Of a stretch of DNA of 28,265 nt, positions 1 to 9,082 are shown piece by piece. The position numbers were made by a program, and so were the translations under genes. Positions within the stretch are counted from its first letter, which is position 1. The number at the start of each line of letters is the position of its first letter. The notes under the pieces were generated by a model. It searched no databases and had not been told where the DNA came from. It saw nothing but the letters and a program-made list of their open reading frames with translations. Source of the stretch: Perkinsus chesapeaki (lineage: Eukaryota > Perkinsozoa > Perkinsida > Perkinsidae); assembly GCA_013115145.1 (NCBI GenBank), contig JAAPAO010000478.1, forward strand, positions 1-28,265, written 5' to 3'.

Positions 1-1483
1 GTTACTTTGACACATCTACTATCGACTTATCTTGTGAGAACGGTTGCGTTTATAAGAACCTGAATTCTGTACACTTCTATCTTGCCGAATATTTCGCAGC
101 CGATTTTTGGCAACCTCCGGATACGAACGTTCAAACTAACGCTGAAGTCAACTGAACCCTGTAAGACTCCCGCGTCTTGCTCCGGCAGACCGCGATAAGA
201 TATCCCGCCATGGATACAGACCGTAATATCGAGCTTAGCGAAGGGCAACCCTTGCTGGAAGATAACAGCGCATCTACCGGCTTTGAGGACAAATTTGAAG
301 GATGAAGCACCACGGTCACTCAGGGTTTCAATACCAACTTCCAGATGAGACTGGCTGTCAGTGTCGAATACGTCCACGAACACCATGGCGATAATTTTCT
401 TGTTATTCCCCATGTCGACATAGAGGCAGTACGGTGTGTCTTCACCAACTGATAGTTCGGCCGCGCAACCTGTGGGGAACTCAAACTCTATCACATTCAT
501 TAGGTGGCGTTGTCTTTTATTAGCAGTGAAATACTTTGCACTGGCTGTCCCCTCATCAAGGCCGAAGTAATCAATAGGGACTGGCGAGCCGGCCGAGCTG
601 CGCAGACGTCTACGAGGCTTCCAATCCGGCTTTTCGCCGTTCTTGAAGAATTTACGTGTACTCTCGCCGACCAGATAAGTCCTAACCAAATGGGAATGCA
701 GGGTTGGTGCGTCATCCCGGAAGCCGGCTGCGGTGCTTCGTCGCCGATATCATATTGAGAATATACATAACTGAGGGCCTCCTCTATGGTCATACCTTCA
801 GATAGATCTTCCCAATAGATAACCGATGTCTCTTGAAACACTTTACCGTCTTCAAGCGAGTTGACGCCCAGCAACTTCACCATTTTCTTATCACTTTCGT
901 CGGTCATAAGGATCCACGTGTTTGGTAGAAGCCCTGTCTCGATGAGCGAGGAGGAGTTTATACCGGACTGAGGATCAACCCCCTCCACTCCAGTTTTCAT
1001 CCATTTATTCACTTTCTGCCCATCAACCTCTATGATACCATGATGAACCCAAGTGTCATCCTCGAGAGTATGATCAGCTTTGAGTCTTCGCATAGGTGGT
1101 CGCTTACTCTCTCGACGGGAGGCTTTGTAGACGGGGAACGATTTTTTATTGAAGAACTGCGCAGTTTCAGTAGTCTCCGGTGTCTCGGTCATGAGTAGAT
1201 ATTGATAGGGATAGTTGGGAGAAGCTTGCACTGTAACTTGGCCACCATTTACTATAAATACATCTTGATAAATTGTGAAGGACTTGCCATCATCCATGCC
1301 CGGTAGGACCATGCCCATAGTCTCTCTCGACTTGGAGATGTGGCATCATACAGGCTTACCATGTTCATCTAATAAGTCAGAATTGCAGTAATGGGTAACC
1401 TTAGCCTGCATACAAACATTGCTCATAGTAAAAGCAGATGCACCAAGAGGGAATAATAATATGGCTTTGAGGAAAGTGGCCAT
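1..1483 (-). pseudogene. Broken tandem copy of the secreted protein at 2619-4268, running off the window start
   Basis: The sequence reads from an ATG at 1481-1483 with a signal-peptide-like start (MATFLKAILLFPLGASAF) and follows the intact neighbour almost residue for residue. Three lesions are visible. Codon CGA of the neighbour is TGA here (complement of 1346-1348), stopping the protein after about 45 residues. One base is missing near 716 ('atcccgg' against 'atctccgg' at 3499), shifting the frame. A further TAA lies at 27-29. The open stretches 1318-719 and 689-30 still carry the family sequence. Identity is very high from about 300 to 1480, then falls sharply: below about 300 the C-terminal part is only loosely similar to the neighbour. 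The 5' flank also diverges right at the start codon. The remainder of the C-terminus lies outside the window. An assembly error could mimic one lesion but hardly all three. Confidence 0.85.
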
Positions 1484-2618
1484 GGTTGATGGAGGGAAAC
1501 AACTGAAAGAAGTTCCTTTTCTCGTGCGTGTATCACAAGAAACTCATTTGATGGGTAAAACGCTCTAATTGCAAGCATATATTCCCGGAAAAGGTTGACC
1601 TTCCGATAAAGAGGCTCGAAGTGGATCTGCTTGTCGTACCACTTGTACGCACACATGTCATGCACACTTGTTGTGACTCGCAATGTACCAACTTGCATCA
1701 CCACTACTCCATGGGTAATCGGAACGGTGAGAAAAGATAACAAGCTGCATATTGATGATGCAGTCGTTTACAGGAGGCGTACCTGTCCAATGGACTAGCG
1801 GTTGTGAGGTCACTTTAAAATCCTCACACCTCACTGAGGTGTAACCACCAATGGTCACAGAGGGTGACGCCAACGGAAACTACTCATTTGAAACTAGGCG
1901 ACTGACACTTCAGTTTGATGTTCCGCCGGCGACAGGTGTCGATGATTCACTGTATTATCTAGTTTAATCGCCACTCTTGACGTCGAGCTTTCTGCGGTAC
2001 TAGTATCTGCTAAGTCTCTCTTCGGTATCGCTCTTGGTAAGCGCCCTATGGTGCAGGTTGTATTTGAATGCGACATCTTGGTAATCATTCATATTTGGAC
2101 TCATTTATGGACCCTCATGTCTGATGTAGCGAGGGATACCGTTGTCATTACCCCATGTCGAACATGGATATAGCGGAGCCAGCGCCCGAATTTCCGACTC
2201 GCTCATCTGCCAGCCGCGTCATAAATTATGAGTCTCATCATCACTCGAAGAACCCAACAAAGCAAGATCTGAAGATCATGGCTACCTTACTTAAAACACT
2301 CTAATGACAGTTGGCAGTAAGTGCTGCAAACGGTAGCAGTAAACGATGATCAGAGGTGGAACTGGTTCACCAACCAATCCCATATTAGTTGACGTGTTAT
2401 ACGCATCAGCGCAATGTTAAAGATATCCATGCTAGTAACACATACGGAAGCATGATATTAGGGCACAAGTAGAAAGATAAAAACACCGGCAATTACCGGT
2501 AATGAATGCTTATCATTTGTAGAGAAGAATTATATGGCAGGACTGCTGCCGCGGGAGAAGCAGAACATCATCTGGGTTCACCCCACGTGAAATGTTTTGC
2601 AAATAAACTTGCTGTCGA
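1484..2618. other. Intergenic region between the pseudogene and the intact secreted-protein gene
   Basis: No gene can be supported here. The minus strand holds an ATG-started frame at 1894-2088 (64 codons, begins MITKMSHSNTTC) and another open stretch at 1658-1873. Both have plausible composition, but I found no convincing splice chain joining them and no recognised domain. The stretch must include the promoter of the broken copy and the 3' flank of the intact gene. Nothing else stands out on either strand. Confidence 0.4.
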
Positions 2619-4268
2619 TTAGTCCGTCTCAGGGCGAGCGTCCCATATAGTCCAGGTCCAGGGCCATTCGTGTTGGAAGGATAGAACATCAACCCACAAA
2701 CGCAGATTAAAACGGGACTGAAAGTCCCACTTGTCATATCCCGCGCCAGGGCTATGGCCATAGACATCAAACGATACCCTCACGCCACCCATGTCCGTAC
2801 CAAGCTCTATACCAAGCTCGCCGTAAACAGTGTAATTCTTGCCCGGAACAGCATATATTCCAGCATTTGCTAAGATTGTGCTGTACACCTCTTTTGAAGT
2901 TGGAAGGACAAGCCTGAATGTGAGCTTGACCTCAGTCGATCCTTCAAAGATAGAAGGATCTGTATTAGAGCCTCTATTATAAGCGAACTCACCATCGACA
3001 CATACCGTAATGTCGAGTTTGGCGAAGGCTAGCCCTTGCTGGAAGATAACCGCGCAACCGCCAGCTCTGAAGATGAAGTTGAGGGATAATTCATTCCCCT
3101 TTCGCACAGTTTCAGTCCCAACCTCAAGGCGAGCACGGCTGTCAGTGTCGAATACATCTACGAACACCATGGCGATAGTTTTCTTGTTATCCTCGATGTC
3201 GACATAGAGGCAGTACGGTGTGTCTTCACCAACTTCTAGCCCGGCCGCACAACCTGTGGGGAACTCAAACTCTATCACATTCATTAGGTGGCGTTGTCTT
3301 TTATTAGCAGTGAAATACTTTGCACTGGCTGTCCCCTCATCAAGGCCGAAGTAATCAATAGGGACTGGCGAGCCGGCCGAGCTGCGCAGACGTCTACGAG
3401 GCTTCCAATCCGGCTTTTTGCCGTCCTTGAAGAATTTACGTGTACTCTCGCCGACCAGATGAGTCCTAACCAAATGGGAATGCAGGGTTGGCGCGTCATC
3501 TCCGGAAGCCGGCTGCGGTGCTTCGTCGCCGATATCATACTGAGAATATACATAACTGAGGGCCTCCTCTATGGTCATACCCTCAGATAGATCTTCCCAA
3601 TAGATAACCGATGTCTCTTGAAACACTTTACCGTCTTCAAACGAGTTGACGCCCAGTAACTTCACCATCTTCTTATCACTTTCGTCGGTCATAAGGATCC
3701 ACGTGTTTGGTAGAAGCCCTGTCTCGATGAGCGAGGAGGAGTTTATACCGGACTGAGGATCAACCCCCTCCACTCCAGCTTTCACCCATTTATTCACTTT
3801 CTGCCCATCAACCTCTATGATACCATGATGAACCCAAGTGTCATCCTCGAGAGTATGATCAGCTTTGAGTCTTCGCATAGGTGGTCGCTTACTCTCTCGA
3901 CGGGAGGCTTTGTAGACGGGGAACGATTTTTTATTGAAGAACTGCGCAGTTTCAGTAGTCTCCGGTGTCTCAGCCATGAGTAGATATTGATAAGGATAGT
4001 TGGGAGAAGCTTGCACTGTAACTTGGCCACCATTTACTATAAATACATCTTGATAAATTGTGAAGGACTTGCCATCATCCATGCCCGGTAGGACCATGCC
4101 CATAGTCTCTCTCGACTTGGAGATGTGGCATCGTACAGGCTTACCATGCTCATCTAATAAGTCAGAATTGCAGTAATGGGTAACCTTAGTCTGCATACGA
4201 ATATTGCTCATAGTGAAGGCAGATGCACCAAGAGAGGATAATAATATGGCTTGGAGGAAAGTAGCCAT
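2619..4268 (-). CDS. Large secreted protein of unknown family, intact tandem copy
   Basis: One uninterrupted frame. The likely start is the ATG at 4266-4268, which places a hydrophobic signal peptide (MATFLQAILLSSLGASAF) at the N-terminus and gives about 549 residues; the frame also reads 14 residues further upstream, but that extension would put the hydrophobic segment inside. After the leader the protein is mixed alpha/beta without a domain I recognise. Two strongly basic stretches, PPMRRLKAD (near residue 125) and WKPRRRLRSS (near residue 295), look like exposed linkers or dibasic processing sites separating three parts. The last third alternates beta-strand-like patterns and ends in a Trp-rich segment (HEWPWTWTIWDA). 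A broken paralogue lies 1.1 kb downstream on the same strand. Function is unknown; secretion is inferred from the leader only. Confidence 0.8.
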   Translation of the reverse strand: MATFLQAILLSSLGASAFTMSNIRMQTKVTHYCNSDLLDEHGKPVRCHISKSRETMGMVLPGMDDGKSFTIYQDVFIVNGGQVTVQASPNYPYQYLLMAETPETTETAQFFNKKSFPVYKASRRESKRPPMRRLKADHTLEDDTWVHHGIIEVDGQKVNKWVKAGVEGVDPQSGINSSSLIETGLLPNTWILMTDESDKKMVKLLGVNSFEDGKVFQETSVIYWEDLSEGMTIEEALSYVYSQYDIGDEAPQPASGDDAPTLHSHLVRTHLVGESTRKFFKDGKKPDWKPRRRLRSSAGSPVPIDYFGLDEGTASAKYFTANKRQRHLMNVIEFEFPTGCAAGLEVGEDTPYCLYVDIEDNKKTIAMVFVDVFDTDSRARLEVGTETVRKGNELSLNFIFRAGGCAVIFQQGLAFAKLDITVCVDGEFAYNRGSNTDPSIFEGSTEVKLTFRLVLPTSKEVYSTILANAGIYAVPGKNYTVYGELGIELGTDMGGVRVSFDVYGHSPGAGYDKWDFQSRFNLRLWVDVLSFQHEWPWTWTIWDARPETD

Positions 4269-4315
4269 TGCTAGAAGATGAATGCAGCTACAAGAGGGTG
4301 CGTTTGACAAAAAGC

Positions 4316-4594
4316 CTAGGTATTGAAGTCTCCCGGTAGTTGCACATCGAGTGGATAGTCTAAGCCATTTGGCGTTGGACTATAAACTCTCGTACACACA
4401 CACGAAAAACCTTCCCGAGTGTGAAACTGCCACACATACGTATATGGAGACAGTTTGCCTGTCACGGCACTAGAAAAGAGACAATAACCGGCTGGTTGCA
4501 AATTAAGCATGCTGGTGGCCACCACTTCCGCGTTGTACTCCTCCTTGACAAGGAATCCTTGTTCGTTTGAGACTTGGCGTTTGGCAGCATAGTG
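4316..4594 (-). CDS. Possible last exon of an unidentified gene
   Basis: An open minus-strand stretch ends at a TAG at 4316-4318 and can be read upstream for about 90 codons until in-frame stops near 4594. Its composition is protein-like (for example NLQPAGYCLFSSAVTGKL and YTYVWQFHTREGF), unlike the shadow frames around it. It lacks a clear ATG at its 5' end, so if real it is a 3' exon whose upstream exons I could not find in 4600-5130. It ends 48 bases before the start codon of the secreted-protein gene on the same strand, so it may instead be relic coding sequence. Similarity to known proteins was not recognised. Confidence 0.3.
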   Translation of the reverse strand, partial: HYAAKRQVSNEQGFLVKEEYNAEVVATSMLNLQPAGYCLFSSAVTGKLSPYTYVWQFHTREGFSCVCTRVYSPTPNGLDYPLDVQLPGDFNT

Positions 4595-5135
4595 ATGTCA
4601 CTACTAGGAGTAATAACGAGAGAATAGTCTAGCAGTTTGGAGATCTCGACCCTAGCATGAGCGCCCTCGTAACGATCGCGGTGACTCGTCGGTCACAACT
4701 GTTGCGCTGAGTATGCTTGTTAGTACAACATCGATGCTGCAAACAATTGTAATGGTGGTGAAAATGTAGCACTCTTGCAACGTGTGATTTACCCGTTGGG
4801 TAAAACTCATTACATGTTTTGCACACCATGTGTGTTATGAAGAGCCATAGCGTGTTGTGGGAAGTATCTTGCACTGGCTTTTTACATAACTACAAAGTCT
4901 AATAATATTAAATTAGCGACTTACAGGCAGCAAGCCTACTAGCATAATCTGACAGAATTCCTTTGGTAATCAGATTTGTTGGCTTCTCTATGAACACGGT
5001 GCGGGATCTTTCGATTTCCTAAGTGGGCGTAGAATGGAGATTCGTGACGCGAGCGTGCGCGGTTCTCATCAATACGATACGTCTTACGGGACAGAGCTCT
5101 TGGGATACTAGCAACGCGAGGCTTTGTTAGGCTAG
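4595..5135. other. Intergenic region, nothing firm
   Basis: Only short open frames (such as 4629-4874 on minus) with unconvincing composition. It contains the 3' flank of the membrane-protein gene that ends at 5136. No repeat or RNA gene was seen. Confidence 0.35.
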
Positions 5136-6365
5136 TTAGGAAGCATGTCTATTCGAAATTATCGCATCAAGAGGGTCTTCATCTGCCTCCGACTCCGAGA
5201 CACCCGCGCTATCCGCAACCAGACCAGCTATAGCCGAAGGTTGTGTTGGCACCACTTGGAATGGGCCACCGGAAAGCCGTGGAACGACTTGGTGATTGAA
5301 GCCGCTCCGACCCATGAACTGAGAGATCAATCTTCACTAACATAAACGGCTATCTCGGTAGCACCGCGTCTGATGCGAGAGACCTAGCGCTGCTCGATGC
5401 CGACTCGGTAACACTGCTGGACTGAGTTCCAGAGACACTCCTTGTGTCACCATCGACAGCGGAGGTGGCGTTAATGAAATGGGCTTGTTCGTACTCGCTG
5501 CCCTTCTCGACTATATCTCTCTCTTGCTGCCTGAGATGAATGTAACTGTATTCTAAGCGGTCGTCAGTTGAAGCGTACACCCTTCTCGAGTGCAGCATAG
5601 CTGTGATTGCAACGACAAGTAGAGTAGCAATAAGTCCCACAATCCAACGAGGTACACGCTGTCTCACTCCCCCGCGATAGCCAACAGGAGGCCCAACTTT
5701 GTATCTATGAGCAAGTACGTCCCAGGCCTGGCAGTATCGTTTAGCGCACTCACACTGTATGTTGTTTCCGTATATGAGCTGTGGTCATCAGTGCTGCTTT
5801 GGCCGGTCCCGCATCATCGTCCTTCCTCCCAGCATAGTTCTTCCCTTCGTATGGAGCATGCCGGTGGGAGGGTTCGCTGCCCGATACGGCTTGTGGTGAG
5901 TCAAATGTGATCGGGGCCTCAGTCGGGTAAGGGCTCTTTGCGTCACCCACTGGAACAAGTTTTACCTGAAAGATGAGTGCCTCTGCATGGACCTCCTCAA
6001 TGAAGAGTCTTTGTAGCAAGGAAAGCGATCTAACTTGGAGAGCGTACAAGAAGGTCAGTAGCGAGAATCTACCACTAGAACAAAGTACACGTTGTGTTTA
6101 ACGTTCGTTACAAAATACGTTTCAATACGTGCAGGTGATGCAATCAGCTACGGTTAAGATGTAATTGATGCCTACTGTAGTGAACTGATGCACTGCTACT
6201 CTAAAGCCTTTATATCTGACGGGATTCAACTTCAACAAAGCGGGGATGGACGGCATTCTACTTCTCCTCGGCTTCTCGACGCTGTTCGTCATTTAATTTA
6301 GGGCACACGTTAGGCCAGACCTCGGGGTCATTGCCAAAGCAGCATTGAGCATCGTTCTCGTCCAT
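5136..6365 (-). CDS. Five-exon membrane protein of unknown family (about 298 aa)
   Basis: Exons in gene order: 6365-6262, 6215-6129, 6074-5966, 5778-5365 and 5318-5136. The introns of 46, 54 and 46 nt have GT-AG ends and keep frame exactly; an in-frame TAG precedes the ATG at 6363-6365. The third intron (5779-5965, 187 nt) is the least certain: its donor could lie further downstream, for example at an in-frame GTATCG, which would add a Pro/Ser-rich stretch. The product starts MDENDAQCCFGNDPEVW, has hydrophobic segments around TTVGINYILTVADC and RFSLLTFLYALQV, a Cys pair near CECAKRYC, and a strong membrane helix (IVGLIATLLVVAITAML), followed by a long polar Ser-rich, acidic tail. This suggests a membrane protein with a soluble C-terminal region. 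I do not recognise the family. Confidence 0.65.
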
Positions 6366-7563
6366 GTACCTTACTCGCGATAGATTCCGTTTAGGGATAC
6401 CCTATTAGGGGATAACTGTCGCACTACATGAATGGCTCTGGTAATGGGCAGCCTTTTCCCGATTTGATAGCGTGCGAGAACGTCGGGCCCAGCGGGAAGA
6501 AACTAGAGGTAATCAGAGCAAGCCGTGGCGTAATGTGAACGAACAGGACGCAGCTCACAATTCATGATGCGCCTTGTCTCGTTCTTTATCTGACCCTTTG
6601 ACCGACAGGCATTTAGTGAGCTTGGATGTCACCCACGGTTGGCATAGTTCCACAGGGAGGGATGCGGATAGATCTGTTGGTCAATCCTGTAGGATGACAC
6701 TCACTGGGCCGACCTCTCGGGGATCGAGCGCCCTTTCCGTGTACACGGCCGGTTGCTGGCAGGAGGGCGACTTTACCTCGTTGTCTATCAAATGATGCTA
6801 AGGTGTATTCTGTGTGTTCGTCCAGAGTGCCAGAGTCCGGACCTAATGTATAGCAGTAATTCCAGTGAGCGACTCCAGGCTTATTTCACATTCGCAGGAA
6901 ATGAGCTTTCTTAAGCCTATGCGCCATCACGGTGAGTTTACAGACAGTGTTGCGTGTGAACTCTCGATCCTTACCATAATCGAGGCCTCGCTCTCCTGGG
7001 TAGAGGTCCATACCACCACTGGCCATTTGGATGTTCGCATCGAGTGATGACTTGCACCTCCGGATGTGTGAAAGATACAACAAAGGTAGAAGTAGCGATG
7101 CCCACATTCTGACCCAGTGAACTCTGATATCGAGGGAAGTTATCTCACCGGCTCGCACGCCAGCACCCTCGACAAAATCGCGTCATGGTTGAGTATTCGA
7201 TGACTGGACAGTGGTTTAAAGGGTGTTATGCAGCGACTCGGCGCCACTCACCGCTGGTACGTTGTCTACGCTATTAAGCATCCTCTGTGCCTAACCTCGC
7301 AATCGACCTCGTTGCTCGTGACTCGTCTCACTAACACTAATTCATATTCCAACATCAAGGATACAAGCTTAGCAGAATAGTAAAGTTTTGTGCAGCAGCA
7401 ATGATGGTTACTATGTGGAGTTTAGGTAACAGGCTCCACATAGATAATTTTATCAACAGTAGTTCTCCCCTTGGACAGTGGGCATTCCATGTCCCTGACT
7501 GAGCTCAACGTTACCATGCTGTGTGAGCACTAGTTTAATTAGCTTCCACAGTCAATCATATAT
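6366..7563. other. Intergenic region without a supported gene
   Basis: Open frames at 6574-6795 (plus) and 6886-7158 (minus) lack ATG starts, have no recognisable domain, and contain donor/acceptor-like strings that do not connect into a convincing chain. The region should include the upstream region of the membrane-protein gene (start 6365) and the 3' flank of the 97-aa gene (stop 7564). Nothing else was identified. Confidence 0.35.
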
Positions 7564-7902
7564 TTAACCTTCAGACGTGTTGTGGTTTGCTGATAAGATG
7601 ATGTCAGTCACTTTGCCGTATAAATGGGATGATAGAAGCTTCTCTAAGGGGTACGAAACAAGCCTGACAAAGTCACTGTAGTCCAGTAAAATGTAACGTA
7701 TAGCCTACCCGTTAGCTGTTTCGCAGACGACAGTGTTCCCAAATACGTCGCGTATTTGCGTTATAAGCTGAATGTCGTTCTGTTCTGCCGGGGATGACCG
7801 AAGGACTTCTTCCACGATCGATTCGTCGAGCTGTGGATGAGGATATCGCAGCAACCAGCATGTCTCGGGGCCTTTAGTGGCAGGTGGTTCAGAACCGCTC
7901 AT
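7564..7902 (-). CDS. Small two-exon protein of unknown function (97 aa)
   Basis: The ATG at 7900-7902 opens exon 1 (7902-7709). A 45-nt GT-AG intron (7708-7664) follows, and exon 2 (7663-7564) ends at TAA 7564-7566. The two exons total 294 nt, exactly 98 codons. Without splicing, the frame stops at a TAG overlapping the donor. The product begins MSGSEPPATKGPETCWLL and continues with an amphipathic stretch (LDESIVEEVLRSS, then IQLITQIRDVFGNT) and KLLSSHLYGKVTDIILSA, suggesting a small soluble alpha/beta protein. No signal peptide or membrane segment is seen. I do not recognise the family. The splice model is well supported by intron length and frame, less so by homology. Confidence 0.6.
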
Positions 7903-7978
7903 TTAAAATTACTATCTTGTATCATCTATAACAGTTCTAGCATTCGTTCGCGAACCAAAGACAATATGAGACTAAAAA

Positions 7979-8090
7979 GGCCGGACTGGGGTTCGACCCT
8001 GGGGTCAGCGGCTTAGCAACGCGACGCTCTACCTGCTGAGCTGCCCGATGAAGCCGCGCCGCGGCTCGGGTCCCTGGGCGGGCCATACTA
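7979..8090 (-). other. Degenerate tRNA-like sequence (pseudo-tRNA or tRNA-derived repeat)
   Basis: Read on the minus strand, GCAGCTCAGCAGGTAGAGCG gives a perfect four-pair D-stem (GCTC/GAGC) with an eight-base D-loop, matching the pol III A-box. About 25 bases later GGGTCGAACCC resembles the B-box but has G where T54 should be. A run of T follows immediately (TTTTT), as at a pol III terminator. The bases TTGCTAA could serve as an anticodon loop (GCT), but the flanking five-base stem pairs poorly and no seven-pair acceptor stem can be formed. A GC-rich hairpin-like stretch lies just upstream. I therefore call it tRNA-derived but probably not a functional tRNA. Confidence 0.4.
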
Positions 8091-8192
8091 GAGCGACAAA
8101 CATTACATCGAGTAGTTTATTTGACTATGGATGATAACATCTACCTCAGTTATTTTATTTAAGCAGTGTCCTCACGGACCGCTTGTTGTTGA

Positions 8193-8960
8193 TTGACAAT
8201 TTCCACTGTATCGACTGCTCCACCACTTCCTCGACCCGACAACATTGATAAACATAGAAGCAGTCCTTACTACACTCAAACAGCAGCCAAACAGCAGCAG
8301 CCACTTAGAACAACACCAGTTACTACACCAACAACAGACAACAACCAACAACAGCAGCGCAGAAGAACTACAACAGCAGCACAGCAACCTACTACTACTC
8401 AACCACTACCACCAAGTCTCGCGGGAAAGCGTTCAGCCTCCTCTAGACAGCTCAGGTAGTAGTACTTGGGGCCTTGCTAAATATAGCAAGTAGCATTTAT
8501 CAGGTCATCAACACCTAACCAGACAACTACAGCAGCAGTTAGCTCTTCTTCTACTTCTAAGCTTCGTACAACACCTCCTCTTTCACTCAGCCTACCAGGG
8601 ACTAAAAAGAGTCAAGGCAGCCAAGGTTCAAGCGCGTCTTTCGCTTTAGCCGGTAGTAACAGGAAAAGCCAAGGGTCGGCTAGTAAGAGGTTAGCTCCTC
8701 CGAGGTAGTAGTGGGCGCACATGATGGTGGTGTTTAGGGTAAAATCAGGTCCCGTACATCGAACAGGTCTTCGGGTACACCGCTACTAGGTTCAGTAGGC
8801 GGCGGCGGGGAATCCCCACACACTTCACCTTCATCTGAGGTAACAGCGCGGGGATCTACTGTACTAGATTGAGATTTCATATCAGCACCCAGCCGTTAGA
8901 GCGGCCAGACGTACTAGGAAGGAGCGTAAGCAGCTTAAAGGTAAAAGACTTGTAGTGTAG
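8193..8960 (+). CDS. Gln/Thr/Ser-rich, C-terminally basic protein, 5' end unresolved
   Basis: Resolved exons: (about 8193)-8455, 8504-8704, 8749-8839 and 8886-8960, ending in TAG 8958-8960. The introns are 48, 44 and 46 nt, GT-AG, and keep frame exactly. The first visible exon is low-complexity, built on CAA/CAG/ACA triplets (runs such as DNNQQQQRRRTTTAAQQ). Later exons are Ser/Thr/Lys/Arg-rich (GTKKSQGSQGSSASFALAG, GSASKRLAPPR), and the last exon is strongly basic (RRTRKERKQLKGKRLVV), resembling a nuclear localisation or nucleic-acid-binding tail. No in-frame ATG exists after the stop at 8190-8192, so a 5' exon is missing; ATGs at 8127 and 8131 are candidates, but no frame-keeping join was found. 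Nuclear function is inference from composition only. Confidence 0.55.
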
Positions 8961-9082
8961 GGAACGTCTATCGAGGTCTGTGTTGTTGTTGTTACTGTGT
9001 AGGGCTAGTAACCTGCTGTTCACACTTCTCTGAGATCTGTCAGACTAACTGTACCGTATATTTTGTTGGTTTCAAGGACCAT

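Noticed and set aside
1423-1743. Minus-strand frame of 106 codons upstream of the broken secreted gene
   Set aside because: It overlaps the start of the broken gene in another frame and has no counterpart upstream of the intact copy.
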